From Rubrobacter indicoceani (GTDB lineage: Bacteria > Actinomycetota > Rubrobacteria > Rubrobacterales > Rubrobacteraceae): DNA of 64,000 nt. A program made the translations under genes and the position numbers. Position 1 is the first letter of the stretch. Each line of letters starts with the position of its first letter. The notes beneath the pieces were generated by a model. That model did no database searches, was not told the origin of the DNA, and was given only the letters and a program-made list of their open reading frames with translations. Positions 43,002 through 51,303 of this stretch are shown here, one piece after another. The DNA is taken from assembly GCF_003568865.1 (NCBI RefSeq), contig NZ_CP031116.1:62001-126000 (forward strand). The letters are read 5' to 3'.

Positions 43002-43110
43002 TTTCGACACAAATCACCTGCAAAACAGTGTTTTTCAAAAAAAGTGGTCTCGCGCATGCTTTTAATGCCGTTAATGCTGTGTTTATGCTTTGTTTGCCTT
43101 TTGATGGGAA
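43002..43110 (+). other. AT-rich tract of the origin / rep promoter region
   Basis: This stretch between the iterons and rep is the most AT-rich in the window, with runs such as GTTTTTCAAAAAAAG and repeated TTAATGC/TTTATGC-like words near 43060-43095. It is the likely site of strand opening and also holds the rep promoter. A specific -35/-10 pair is not certain. Confidence 0.65.
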
Positions 43111-43151
43111 ACGGACGGATTTCAGGAGCTTAAAGGATGGGAGGAGGGGGG

Positions 43152-44585
43152 ATGACAAAGCAGAGGGCGGAGACGCGGCACATCGTCAAGGCGGAGGGGA
43201 ACTTCGAGGATCTCCCGTACTTCACCGTCGGCAACCAGAGCAACAGCGAGGGGGTTCTGGAGTACCGGGCTGAGATCAAAGCCGCAGACGGGAAGGTGTT
43301 GAAGCAGATCTGGACGGTCAGGGCACCGAGCGGGCTTGGGCTTCCGGGGTCTCTGGATCAGGATGTCTACGTTGCTCTTCTGCAGATCATAGACCGCCAG
43401 GGCGGCATCCCCGAGGGCGGGGTTCTCTCGTTTTCGATGTACGAGTTGATGCAGCTTCTCGGTAGGACGGTCGGGGGTCGGGACTATCAGCAGGTCAAGC
43501 GGTCCCTGGAGCGTCTGAACGGGACCATGATCCACAGCAAGAACGCTTTCTACGTCAAGCGGACCCAGTCTTTTCTGAACGACAAGACCTTCAAGCTCCT
43601 TGACTACGCCGAGTACTCCGAGGCTACCGACGCTTCGGGCCGGAGCGTCGAGCGGATGCACGTAAAGCTCTCGGATTACTTTATCGAGTCCTACAACTCG
43701 GATTACCTGAAGGGTCTGGATACGGATTTCTACTACTCCCTGAACTCCGCCGTCGCTAAAAGGCTCTACCGCTTTATAGACAAAAAGCGGAACAACCGGT
43801 TCCAGTGGGAGGTGGATCTCTTCTCCCTGAGAGATCGCATCCCCCTCAGCAGCAACTACAGGTACCCGTCGAAGATCAAGGAAAAGCTCGACCCGGCCCA
43901 CGATGAACTTATAGACAAGGGATTTCTCGAGAGCGTCAGCATAAACGTCATGCCCGACAAGTCCCGGATGGTCTGCTATCGCCTCTCCGAGGGTTTCTCC
44001 CAGAGAAGGCCGGCCCTACAGTTCGAGCGAACCCCGGAGAACACGATCGCCCTCGAGAGGCTCAAGGTCGAGGGGGTCTGGGGACACGTCGCCGAGGAGC
44101 TCGTCTCCCTCTACGGTGCCGACTGGTGCTCTTTCTGTGCCGAGAAGGTCTCCTTCAGAAAAGGTATCCGGGACCGGGGACCCTACCTCAAACGCGTCAT
44201 AGAGGGCCACCAGGACCGTGAACTCCAGCCCGATCCCGCATCCCGGAGCACAACCGACCCCCAGACCCCCATCCTTCTCGACCCCCCCGAACCGTCCTCT
44301 CCGAAAGCGGACCCCGAAGCACAGAGAATATGGAACATAATACTCGAGTCTTTTCTGACCGAAGAGGGCTCCCGCTCCCACGGGGTCTGGTTTGAAGATA
44401 CCGCCGCCGTCTCCTACAGGGACAACACGCTAACCGTACTCGCCCCCAACGACGTTGCTCGTGACTACCTTATCGAGCGTTTCTCCCTGTCTCTCACCTC
44501 CGCCGGTCAGTCCCTCATTGCCTCCGAATTTTCTATCCTTATACTTCCTTCCAGAATCCCTTTCGTCTTCACCTCTGGCTCCTGA
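43152..44585 (+). CDS. repA: plasmid replication initiator protein A with DnaA-N-like C terminus
   Basis: The 477-residue protein has the replication-initiator-A core at about residues 12-285 (EGNFEDLPYFTVGNQSN, FSMYELMQLLGRTVGG, DTDFYYSLNSAVAKRLYRFIDKKR, the last two within winged-helix folds). A hydrophilic Pro/Ser linker (about 350-388) follows. Residues 390-460 (RIWNIILESFL, WFEDTAAVSYRDNTLTVLAPN, DYLIERF) resemble DnaA domain I, which recruits helicase. It should bind the iterons next to it and start theta replication. ATG 43152 has a GGAGGAGGGGGG site. The frame opens 15 bases earlier but without spacing to a ribosome site. Confidence 0.88.
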   Translation: MTKQRAETRHIVKAEGNFEDLPYFTVGNQSNSEGVLEYRAEIKAADGKVLKQIWTVRAPSGLGLPGSLDQDVYVALLQIIDRQGGIPEGGVLSFSMYELMQLLGRTVGGRDYQQVKRSLERLNGTMIHSKNAFYVKRTQSFLNDKTFKLLDYAEYSEATDASGRSVERMHVKLSDYFIESYNSDYLKGLDTDFYYSLNSAVAKRLYRFIDKKRNNRFQWEVDLFSLRDRIPLSSNYRYPSKIKEKLDPAHDELIDKGFLESVSINVMPDKSRMVCYRLSEGFSQRRPALQFERTPENTIALERLKVEGVWGHVAEELVSLYGADWCSFCAEKVSFRKGIRDRGPYLKRVIEGHQDRELQPDPASRSTTDPQTPILLDPPEPSSPKADPEAQRIWNIILESFLTEEGSRSHGVWFEDTAAVSYRDNTLTVLAPNDVARDYLIERFSLSLTSAGQSLIASEFSILILPSRIPFVFTSGS

Positions 44586-44781
44586 TACCGCTATCACTCA
44601 CCAATACTTTGGCTACTCTGCTTTAAGTATTATGTTGTTTTTACTGTGGAGAGGTCGGGATGGGGCGTTTGGGCCATTGTCTTTTGCGGGGGCTTTGCGA
44701 GGGAGCCGGTGTGGGTAAGAGGCTTAAGGTGCGGTTGTAGCCGGAGGTTCGCGGTGGTCTTTCGAGCGTAGAGGAGAGAAG

Positions 44782-45837
44782 TTGAAGGTAGCGGTGCTGG
44801 GGGCGACGGGGAACGTCGGAACGAGCGTGTTGCGGGTGCTTTCGAGGGACTCGCGGGTGGAGTCCATTACGGGGGCGGCGAGGCGAAGGCCGGGGCTTGA
44901 GTTTCCGAAGACGGAGTGGGTTGTCGCGGACGCCGTTCGGGGTGATCTCGAGCCCGTCTTTCGAGGGGCGGACGCAGCGGTGGTGCTCTTGTGGCTTATA
45001 CAGCCTTCGCGGGACCTCAACAAGCTCTGGACCGTTAACGTGGAGGGTACGATGCGAGCCGTCCGGGCCGCCGCCGACGCGGGGGTGAGGACCATCGCCT
45101 ACGCTTCCTCGGTGGGGGCATACTCTCCGGGACCGAAGGAGAGCGCCGTTGACGAGTCGTGGCCCGTCGGCGGGGTAGAGGGTTCGTACTATGCCCGGCA
45201 GAAGGCCGAGGTGGAGAGGCGCCTCGACTACTTTGAGGCGCAGAACCCCGGGGTAAGGCTTCTCAGGATGCGCCCGGGCCTTGTGTTCAAGCGCGAGGCG
45301 TCTCAGGGGATACGGCGGCTCTTCGGCGGGCCGCTCTTTCCGGGGGGGCTTGCAGATGAGCGGCTTCTGAAGGTGATACCGGAGCTGGAGGGTTTAAGGT
45401 CTCAGGTCGTTCACTCCTACGACGTGGGGGAGGCGTTCCGGTTGGCGCTTTTCAACGAGGAGGCTCGCGGTGCGTTCAACCTCGCGACGGAGCCGCCGCT
45501 CGACGCCGGGGAACTCTCACGCATGCTCGGGGCGCGTCCGGTGCGGGTATCGAGAAGGCTGGCGCGGGCCGGGGTGGACATCACCTGGCGCCTCGGGCTA
45601 CACCCGGTGCCGGCGGGCTGGTTGGACCTCTCGCTCGGTGTCCCGGTGATGTCCACCCGGAGGGCGAGGGACGTGCTCGGCTGGCGGCCGGAGCATTCGG
45701 CGGAGGAGACGGTCCGGGAGATCCTCGCCGGGCTCAGAGAGGGCGCCGACCTCGACACACCGCCGCTCTCGAAAGAGACCAGCGGGTTTATGAGGAAAAA
45801 CGAAATACTAAGCGGAATAGGAAAGAGGGAGCCATGA
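44782..45837 (+). CDS. NAD-dependent epimerase/dehydratase family protein
   Basis: The 351-residue extended SDR protein has the N-terminal cofactor motif VAVLGATGNVGTSVLRVL, an IAYASSVGAYSPGP stretch containing the catalytic serine, and Y-x3-K (GSYYARQKAEVER). A C-terminal substrate domain follows. It would act on a sugar nucleotide or other hydroxyl compound. TTG 44782 follows GGAGAGAAG. Its stop overlaps the ATG of the zinc dehydrogenase, so they form a two-gene unit just downstream of rep. Confidence 0.88.
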   Translation: MKVAVLGATGNVGTSVLRVLSRDSRVESITGAARRRPGLEFPKTEWVVADAVRGDLEPVFRGADAAVVLLWLIQPSRDLNKLWTVNVEGTMRAVRAAADAGVRTIAYASSVGAYSPGPKESAVDESWPVGGVEGSYYARQKAEVERRLDYFEAQNPGVRLLRMRPGLVFKREASQGIRRLFGGPLFPGGLADERLLKVIPELEGLRSQVVHSYDVGEAFRLALFNEEARGAFNLATEPPLDAGELSRMLGARPVRVSRRLARAGVDITWRLGLHPVPAGWLDLSLGVPVMSTRRARDVLGWRPEHSAEETVREILAGLREGADLDTPPLSKETSGFMRKNEILSGIGKREP

Positions 45838-47021
45838 AAGCCGTAGTCTGGCACGGCAAGGAAGACGTTCGGGTGGACAACGTGCCCGATCCTGAAATAC
45901 AGGAGCCGACGGACGCCGTTGTGAGGATCACCTCGACCGCCGTCTGCGGGTCGGACCTGCACCTCTACGCAAAGCTCTCGCCGCTTATGCGCAAGGGGGA
46001 CATCATCGGCCACGAGCCGATGGGGATAGTCGAGGAAGTCGGGCCGGAGGTGCACCACATAAAGCCCGGCGACCGGGTCGTGGTGCCGTTCAACGTCTCT
46101 TGCGGGCGCTGTTACTTCTGCGATACCGGGCTGCAGTCGCAGTGCGAGAACACCCGCGACCGGGGGGCGCTGGCCCGGAACTCGAACCTGCTCGGCAGGC
46201 GCGGCAAGGGGGCGTCGCTCTTCGGCTACACCCACGCCTACGGCGCCGTCCCCGGCGGGCAGGCCGAGTACCTGCGCGTACCGCAGGCCCACTACGGACC
46301 GATCAGGATCCCCGAAGAGGCCGCCGACCTCACCGACGAACGCTTCCTATACCTCTCGGACGTGCTGCCGACGGCGTGGCAGGCCGTCGAGTACGCAGAC
46401 ATCCCCGAGGGCGGGACGGTCGTTGTCTTCGGCCTCGGGCCTATAGGGCAGATGTGCGCCCGCATCGCGCTGCACCGGGGAGCGGGCCGAGTCTTCGGGG
46501 TGGACCGGGTCGCGGAGAGGCTCTCGATGGCCTCGAAATGGGGCGTACAGACGGTAGACTTCTCGGTCGTCGACTCGGTGAAGGATATCATCCTCGACCT
46601 GACGGACGGTCGCGGGGCCGACTGCGGGATAGACGCCGTCGGGATGGAGGCCTCGGGGTCCAGGGTTGGCTCCGTTCTTCAGGCGACAAAGCTGCAGCTC
46701 GACAAGGCGACCGCGCTCAGGGAGTGTGCGGCCTCCATCCGGCGCGGCGGGACGCTCTCGTTGAGCGGGGTGTACGTCGGCCCGATACAGGCCTTCCCGC
46801 TCGGGGACCTCTTTGACATGCAGCTCCAGATCCGGATGGGACAGGCAAACGTCCGGCGCTGGGTGGACGACATCCTGCCGCTTCTGACCGACACCGACGG
46901 AGACCCGCTCGGCACCGAGAGCCTCAAGACCCACACCCTGCCCCTCACCGACGCGCCGCACGCCTACGAGATCTTCCAGAAAAAGCAGGACGGGGCGATA
47001 AAGTGCGTCCTCAAGCCGTGA
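45834..47021 (+). CDS. zinc-dependent alcohol dehydrogenase (formaldehyde dehydrogenase-like)
   Basis: The 395-residue enzyme has the catalytic-zinc motifs VCGSDLHLY and GHEPMGIVEEVG and the structural-zinc cysteines CGRCYFCDTGLQSQC. A long insertion typical of glutathione-independent formaldehyde dehydrogenases follows (NSNLLGRRGKGASLFGYTHAYG, residues 118-139 approx.). The NAD site is VVVFGLGPIGQMCARIA. Formaldehyde, or another aldehyde by dismutation, is a likely substrate. ATG 45834 overlaps the epimerase stop. Confidence 0.88.
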   Translation: MKAVVWHGKEDVRVDNVPDPEIQEPTDAVVRITSTAVCGSDLHLYAKLSPLMRKGDIIGHEPMGIVEEVGPEVHHIKPGDRVVVPFNVSCGRCYFCDTGLQSQCENTRDRGALARNSNLLGRRGKGASLFGYTHAYGAVPGGQAEYLRVPQAHYGPIRIPEEAADLTDERFLYLSDVLPTAWQAVEYADIPEGGTVVVFGLGPIGQMCARIALHRGAGRVFGVDRVAERLSMASKWGVQTVDFSVVDSVKDIILDLTDGRGADCGIDAVGMEASGSRVGSVLQATKLQLDKATALRECAASIRRGGTLSLSGVYVGPIQAFPLGDLFDMQLQIRMGQANVRRWVDDILPLLTDTDGDPLGTESLKTHTLPLTDAPHAYEIFQKKQDGAIKCVLKP

Positions 47022-47124
47022 TGGTGAACACCGCAGGCCGGCAGGGGCTCTATATGCTCTACACAACTCACGAAGTCCATCCACGATAGTCCGGCAGAAC
47101 CGCCGGAAGAACGGAGGTAGAAAC

Positions 47125-47535
47125 ATGAGCTACGCAAAAGAGATGCTCGAGAACTCACCGGGAAAGGTGCCGGTGGACGGGGAGCTCGTGGCGGCGTGCA
47201 TCGAGGCGTGCATGGAGTGTTCTCAGGCGTGCGTAGCCTGCGCCGACGCGTGCGTCGGGGAGCGGGACCAGGCCGAGATGGTCGCCTGCATCCGGCTCGA
47301 CCTCGCCTGCTCGGACATCTGCACCGCCACGGAGAGGATCATGTCGAGGGAGCTCGCCGGGGACCCGGGTATGGGGCCGGTGGTCCTCGAAGCCTGCATA
47401 AAGGCCTGCGGTCTCTGCCGGGCGGAGTGTGAAAAGCACGCCGAGGCCATGCAGCACTGCAAAATCTGCGCCGAAGCCTGTCAGCGCTGTGAGGATGCCT
47501 GCCAGAAGCTGCTGGACGCCCTTCAGGGCGGGTGA
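47125..47535 (+). CDS. four-helix bundle copper-binding protein (Csp/DUF326)
   Basis: The 136-residue cysteine-rich protein has around 18 Cys, mostly spaced C-x3-C or C-x2-C along four amphipathic helices (AACIEACMECSQACVACADACV, ACIRLDLACSDICTA, ACIKACGLCRAECEKHA, CKICAEACQRCEDACQ). This is the pattern of the copper storage proteins that hold many Cu(I) ions. No signal peptide is present, so storage would be cytosolic. GGAGG is seven bases before ATG 47125. Regulation is not visible. Confidence 0.92.
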   Translation: MSYAKEMLENSPGKVPVDGELVAACIEACMECSQACVACADACVGERDQAEMVACIRLDLACSDICTATERIMSRELAGDPGMGPVVLEACIKACGLCRAECEKHAEAMQHCKICAEACQRCEDACQKLLDALQGG

Positions 47536-47940
47536 TCAACCCGTAAAAAAACGCAGGACCAGAGCAAGGAAGAGCCCCCCGAGGGCGATAAGACCAACCG
47601 CAACGGCGGTTCTCTGCCCCCGGGGGGCCCTTCCCCAGAAGCGACCGAACGCCCGAAGCACGACGCGAAGGCCAACCTCCGACCGATCCATGAGCCGGGC
47701 GGCGGGGTAGAGTTCCCCGGCGATAAGCCAGAGGCAGAGAAAGAAGGTGAGCATACCCGGTCCCGGCGCCCAGCCGAGCGAGAGGCTGACGAGCGCTATA
47801 ACAGCCCCGAGAACGACGTTCAGGGGGCTGCGCCAGCGCGAACCGTCCTCCCGCTGCCTTCTTTGATACCTCTCCGAGAATCGCAGGCCCGGATCGCTGG
47901 CCCGAAACAGGCGCCAGCTCTTTTTTACCCGTACTATCAT
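47536..47940 (-). CDS. hypothetical membrane protein
   Basis: The 134-residue protein has three hydrophobic segments (about 41-60, 62-80, 110-131; NVVLGAVIALVSLSLGW, MLTFFLCLWLIAGELYP, TAVAVGLIALGGLFLALVLRFF) and a basic N terminus (RVKKSWRLFRASDPGLRFSERYQRRQ). No family is recognised. It converges with the copper protein gene with no gap, and its start is only a few bases from the left end of the insertion sequence, so its promoter may have been affected by the insertion. Confidence 0.7.
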   Translation of the reverse strand: MIVRVKKSWRLFRASDPGLRFSERYQRRQREDGSRWRSPLNVVLGAVIALVSLSLGWAPGPGMLTFFLCLWLIAGELYPAARLMDRSEVGLRVVLRAFGRFWGRAPRGQRTAVAVGLIALGGLFLALVLRFFTG

Positions 47941-47947
47941 GTTTCTC

Positions 47948-49924
47948 TGTCAGAGACCTCGCCATAGTCGCGCTACACATATCTGTACCGTCCACGGCGG
48001 GTTCTCCGCTACATGGCTTCCGTGTGGGCGAAAAGCACCTGCTGTAGAGACTGAGGTTTCCGGGGCCTGCGGGGCGCGTAATCCTTTTGCCTCACGGCCT
48101 TCAGCCATCCGCCCTCGCCGAGGGCGACGAGTTCGAACAGTCTCGGCTGCACCGGGGACCGCCGGTGGATGGTTTCGAAAAGGCGGGGCTTTCTTACCTT
48201 TCGCAATTCGTCCGTCCGTGCGGAGTATTCGACCTCGTAGCGGGCAAGGGTGTCCCCGGCGTACTCAACGGCGAGGCTCTCGGCTCCCAACCACAGGGCT
48301 ACCTCGCGCCTGGCGAGTCCTTCCTCACCGTAAACCTTCCAGTGTTTCAGCCTGGCGTAGCCCGAGGCGGCTTGTGGCGGACGCCGGTGAGGAAGCCCAG
48401 CACTTCGGCGGGGCTGCGGCGTAGGTCTTTCCTCTCCCGGTGCGCCCAGTGTTTCTGTACGTTGTACTCTTCGACCCATCCGTCGTGCGCGGCGACGATC
48501 TCCTCCCAGCTTTGGGCCTTCGCGAAGTGAAAATCCGCCATTCGGCGCTGAATGTTGAATGTAGTTTCGATGAAATTTTGCCACGGCCTCCGGCGTTCGA
48601 TCTCCTCCTTGGTTATGCCGAGGGAACGGTAGACGGCCTTCGCCTGGCTGGAGCGGAAGACGGCACCCCCGTCGCTGACCAGAACCTCCGGCGAGCCGTA
48701 CCTCTCGACGGCGGTGTAGAGAACAGAGAGATAGGCGGTCGCGTCCTGGACGGTGGTGATCGCGCTCGCCAGTATCGCTCTCGAATGGTTCTCGAGGATG
48801 CTGATCGCGTAGACCTTGTCCGCTCCGGCGGGAAGCTCCTCCGGCGGGAGATGGTGGTCTATGTAGCGGACGTCCACGCTCCAGATCTCATGTCTGCGCG
48901 AGGACTGGAAGGGCATCTCCTTCTTCTCCTTGGATCCTCTTTTCGGCTTCTTGAGTCCGTAGAGCTGGCGGTTTAAGGCGAGGATGCGTCCGCAGGTGCG
49001 GGGGCTCAGGCGGATGCCCAATCGCTCCAGCGCCGCCGAGACGCGGAACTCCCCGAGCTCGGGGTTCTCCTGAAGCTTCCTCACCTCGTTCATCGCCCTC
49101 AGGTCCACTTTGCGCACCCCGCCGCGCGGCTTGTCCTCGAGGCCGTACACGCCCTCGGCGATCCACTTCTTCAGGGTCCTGTAGACCGTGGAGCGGTAAG
49201 TTCCGAGGTAGCCGGCGATGCTTTTGACGTTCCAGCCCTCCGAGTGGAGCGTCACTATGGCCCGACGGCGATCAGCGGCGCCTTCGATCTCGTGGTAGGT
49301 CTCGAAGCGGCGGAACATCCTTATGGAGGCGGGGTTCTCCCGGAGGACGCGCTCCACCGTCCTGCCGTGGGGCCTCCTTCCGAAGCGGACGTGGCAGATG
49401 GTGGCTATCTCGTTGTTGCGCATCGGCGGGTGCTCGCTCCCCAGGTCGAGGATGAACCTGCGGATCTCCGGATCGAGCGAGGCTCCGGCGCGGGGCTCGA
49501 CCCGCTCGGGGTCGAACAGGCTCCGCATCCCGTCCTTCTCGAATCCGGCGATCCTGCGGCGGAGCGTGCTCTCCGGAGTCCCGGTCTGGCGAGACCTCTC
49601 GGCGATCGAGCTTCCAAATACCACCGGAGGGCGGATGCGCTCGTAGGCGACCTGCTCGGGGAACTTCAACAGCAGCTCGAGCTGTCCCCAATCCTCGGTG
49701 GGTTCGACCTTGGCGCCTCTGGCCATGCGCCACTCCTCTCCAGCGACACCCGGCCTTCCTCTCCCGCCTGTTCCCCAAGCAGACGTCGCATCGTTTCCCC
49801 TATGCGGCTTTTCAGCGTTCCTCACTTCCAGGCCGCACAGCATGCCACGCTACGGGATGGAAGTAAATCCTCCGGAGGAGGTACGGATATGTGTAGCGTT
49901 GCTATGGCGAGGTTTCCTCTGTCA
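47948..49924. mobile_element. insertion sequence with about 42-bp imperfect terminal inverted repeats
   Basis: Left end 47948-47989 and right end 49880-49924 are inverted copies. Both contain CCTCGCCATAG, then CGCTACACATAT and GTACC, and both start 5' TG(T/A)CAGAG on the outer edge; a two-base gap separates the blocks in one copy. The unit spans about 1977 bp and holds one transposase gene on the minus strand. The transposase type suggests an IS481-related or DDE integrase-type element. No clear target duplication is seen in the flanks. Confidence 0.85.
48009..49726 (-). pseudogene. DDE transposase with helix-turn-helix, frameshifted near the C terminus
   Basis: From ATG 49726 (AGAGGAG upstream) the frame carries two HTH domains (RQTGTPESTLRRRIAGFE; EGWNVKSIAGYLGTYRSTVYRTLKKW) and an rve-type catalytic core with DDE motifs (IWSVDVRYID, LVSDGGAVF, WQNFIETTF). 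That frame stops at 48347. The typical C-terminal beta segment (GYARLKHWKVYGEEGLARRE, then WLGAESLAVEYAGD) continues in another frame from about 48370 to the stop at 48009. A -1 shift or a small deletion joins them. No slippery heptamer is obvious, so it is probably inactive, although a programmed shift is not excluded. Confidence 0.82.
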
Positions 49925-49968
49925 CCCTCTGAAGACCTGCCTCACGCCGACCGCAGCCCGGCCGATTC

Positions 49969-50949
49969 TCAGAGACGGGGCGCCGGGAGCGGTCTGGGAG
50001 AGGCACCGAGAAGCTTCGAGAAAGATCCCAGGGATCGGAGGACCTCTTGTGCCTCGAGACCCCGCGTTATAAAGACGAGGCGTGAGGTGCGGTCTTTTTC
50101 CGGCCACCCGTCGAGGTGTCGGGGCGGGTGGATTGTGTGCTGCACCCCGTTCAGTATCACCGGCCCGGCTTCTCCGACGTCGAGCATTCCCTTGACCCGC
50201 AATACCTCTTCGCCGCGGGCGTTCAGCAGCATGCTCAGCCACACCCCGAACGCGGCCCAGTCCACCGGCCCGTCGAAGGTCAGCGAGACGGAGTCCGTCG
50301 CGGAGGTCTCCCCGCCGTGGGCCACTCCGGCGGGCGGAGCGGGGTTTCGTGTTCCTACGCCGGGGGCGCTCAAGAGGTCGGGGGCGTCGGGGTCGGCAAA
50401 CCCGGCGGTGGGGTTGATAGCGCGAAGCCTCAGGACAAGAGCCTCTACGTCGTTTTTCGCCGCGAGATCCTGCTTGGTTACGACCAGGCGGTCGGCGGCG
50501 GTTATCTGCCCGGTGGACTCGGGGTTGGCGTCGAGGTGCAGGTGCCCGTTCACGGCGTCTACCGTAGTCACGACGGCGTCTATCCCGAAGTGATGGCACA
50601 GTACGGGATGCTCGAAGACGGTGAAGAGTATCGGGGCCGGGTCCGCAAGCCCGGTGGTCTCCACGACCACGCGACCGAGGCGCGGTATCTGACCTCTGCT
50701 CTCCAGCGCGAGCAGCTCCAGAAGGCTCTCCACGAGGTCTTCGCGCCGCGAACAGCAGACACACCCGCTCCCCAGCAGTACCGTTCTCTCGTTTACCCGG
50801 CGAAGGAGGTGGTGATCCAGGCCAACCTCCCCGAACTCGTTGACAAGGACCGCGACGTCCTGCGTATCGGCTTCGGACAGCAGCCGCGAGAGCAGCGTCG
50901 TCTTGCCGCTCCCGAGAAAACCGGTGACTATGGTTACGGGCCGCTTCAC
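49969..50949 (-). CDS. CobW/COG0523 family GTPase metallochaperone
   Basis: The 326-residue G3E GTPase has the Walker A loop GFLGSGKTT (residues 10-18), a metal-binding C63-V-C65-C66 (GSGCVCCSRRED), the Walker B-like VVVETTGLADP, and TKQDL, the guanine-specificity loop (normally NKxD). A C-terminal CobW domain ends in GCxSH-like residues replaced by LNGVQHTIHPPRHLDGWP. It probably delivers zinc or another metal. GTG 50949 overlaps the stop of the small upstream gene (GTGA). Confidence 0.88.
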   Translation of the reverse strand: MKRPVTIVTGFLGSGKTTLLSRLLSEADTQDVAVLVNEFGEVGLDHHLLRRVNERTVLLGSGCVCCSRREDLVESLLELLALESRGQIPRLGRVVVETTGLADPAPILFTVFEHPVLCHHFGIDAVVTTVDAVNGHLHLDANPESTGQITAADRLVVTKQDLAAKNDVEALVLRLRAINPTAGFADPDAPDLLSAPGVGTRNPAPPAGVAHGGETSATDSVSLTFDGPVDWAAFGVWLSMLLNARGEEVLRVKGMLDVGEAGPVILNGVQHTIHPPRHLDGWPEKDRTSRLVFITRGLEAQEVLRSLGSFSKLLGASPRPLPAPRL

Positions 50950-51284
50950 CGGCCCCCGCCGAGCCGTTCGAGAAACGCCGGGTCGAGCGGGTCCGGCGCG
51001 CGCCCGAGCAGCTTCTCCGCAGCGACCCACACCCCACCGAGGTCGCCCACTATCTCCGAGCGGCCTTTGCCGTCCCTGAGGATGTACCGGGCCCCGCTCC
51101 ACTCGTCGAGCCGGAGACCGTAATGCCCGAGCACGGCGCTTACGACCCGCGCCCGCGCTATGCGCCCGCGCCGGCGGAGCGTCTGGTACTCGCCCTCGGA
51201 GATGCGCCCTTCGCGCACGGCGTCCTCGTGCTTGCGGTCGGTCCAGTGGGGGCCTGCGACGAACTCGCCGCAGAGTACGCACAC
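50946..51284 (-). CDS. small zinc-ribbon-like protein coupled to CobW GTPase
   Basis: The 112-residue protein starts MCVLCGEFVAGPHWTDRKHED, a CxxC ... H-x5-H potential metal site, and continues with a helical RISEGEYQTLRRRGRIARARVVSAVLGHYGL region. The C-terminal region (WSGARYILRDGKGRSEIVGDLGGVW) looks like a small beta domain. It is upstream of and overlaps CobW, so the two proteins are made together and may be donor and acceptor, or co-sensors, of the metal. The family is not recognised beyond that. Confidence 0.72.
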   Translation of the reverse strand: MCVLCGEFVAGPHWTDRKHEDAVREGRISEGEYQTLRRRGRIARARVVSAVLGHYGLRLDEWSGARYILRDGKGRSEIVGDLGGVWVAAEKLLGRAPDPLDPAFLERLGGGR

Positions 51285-51303
51285 GGTCCCCGCCCCCGGC
51301 TTA

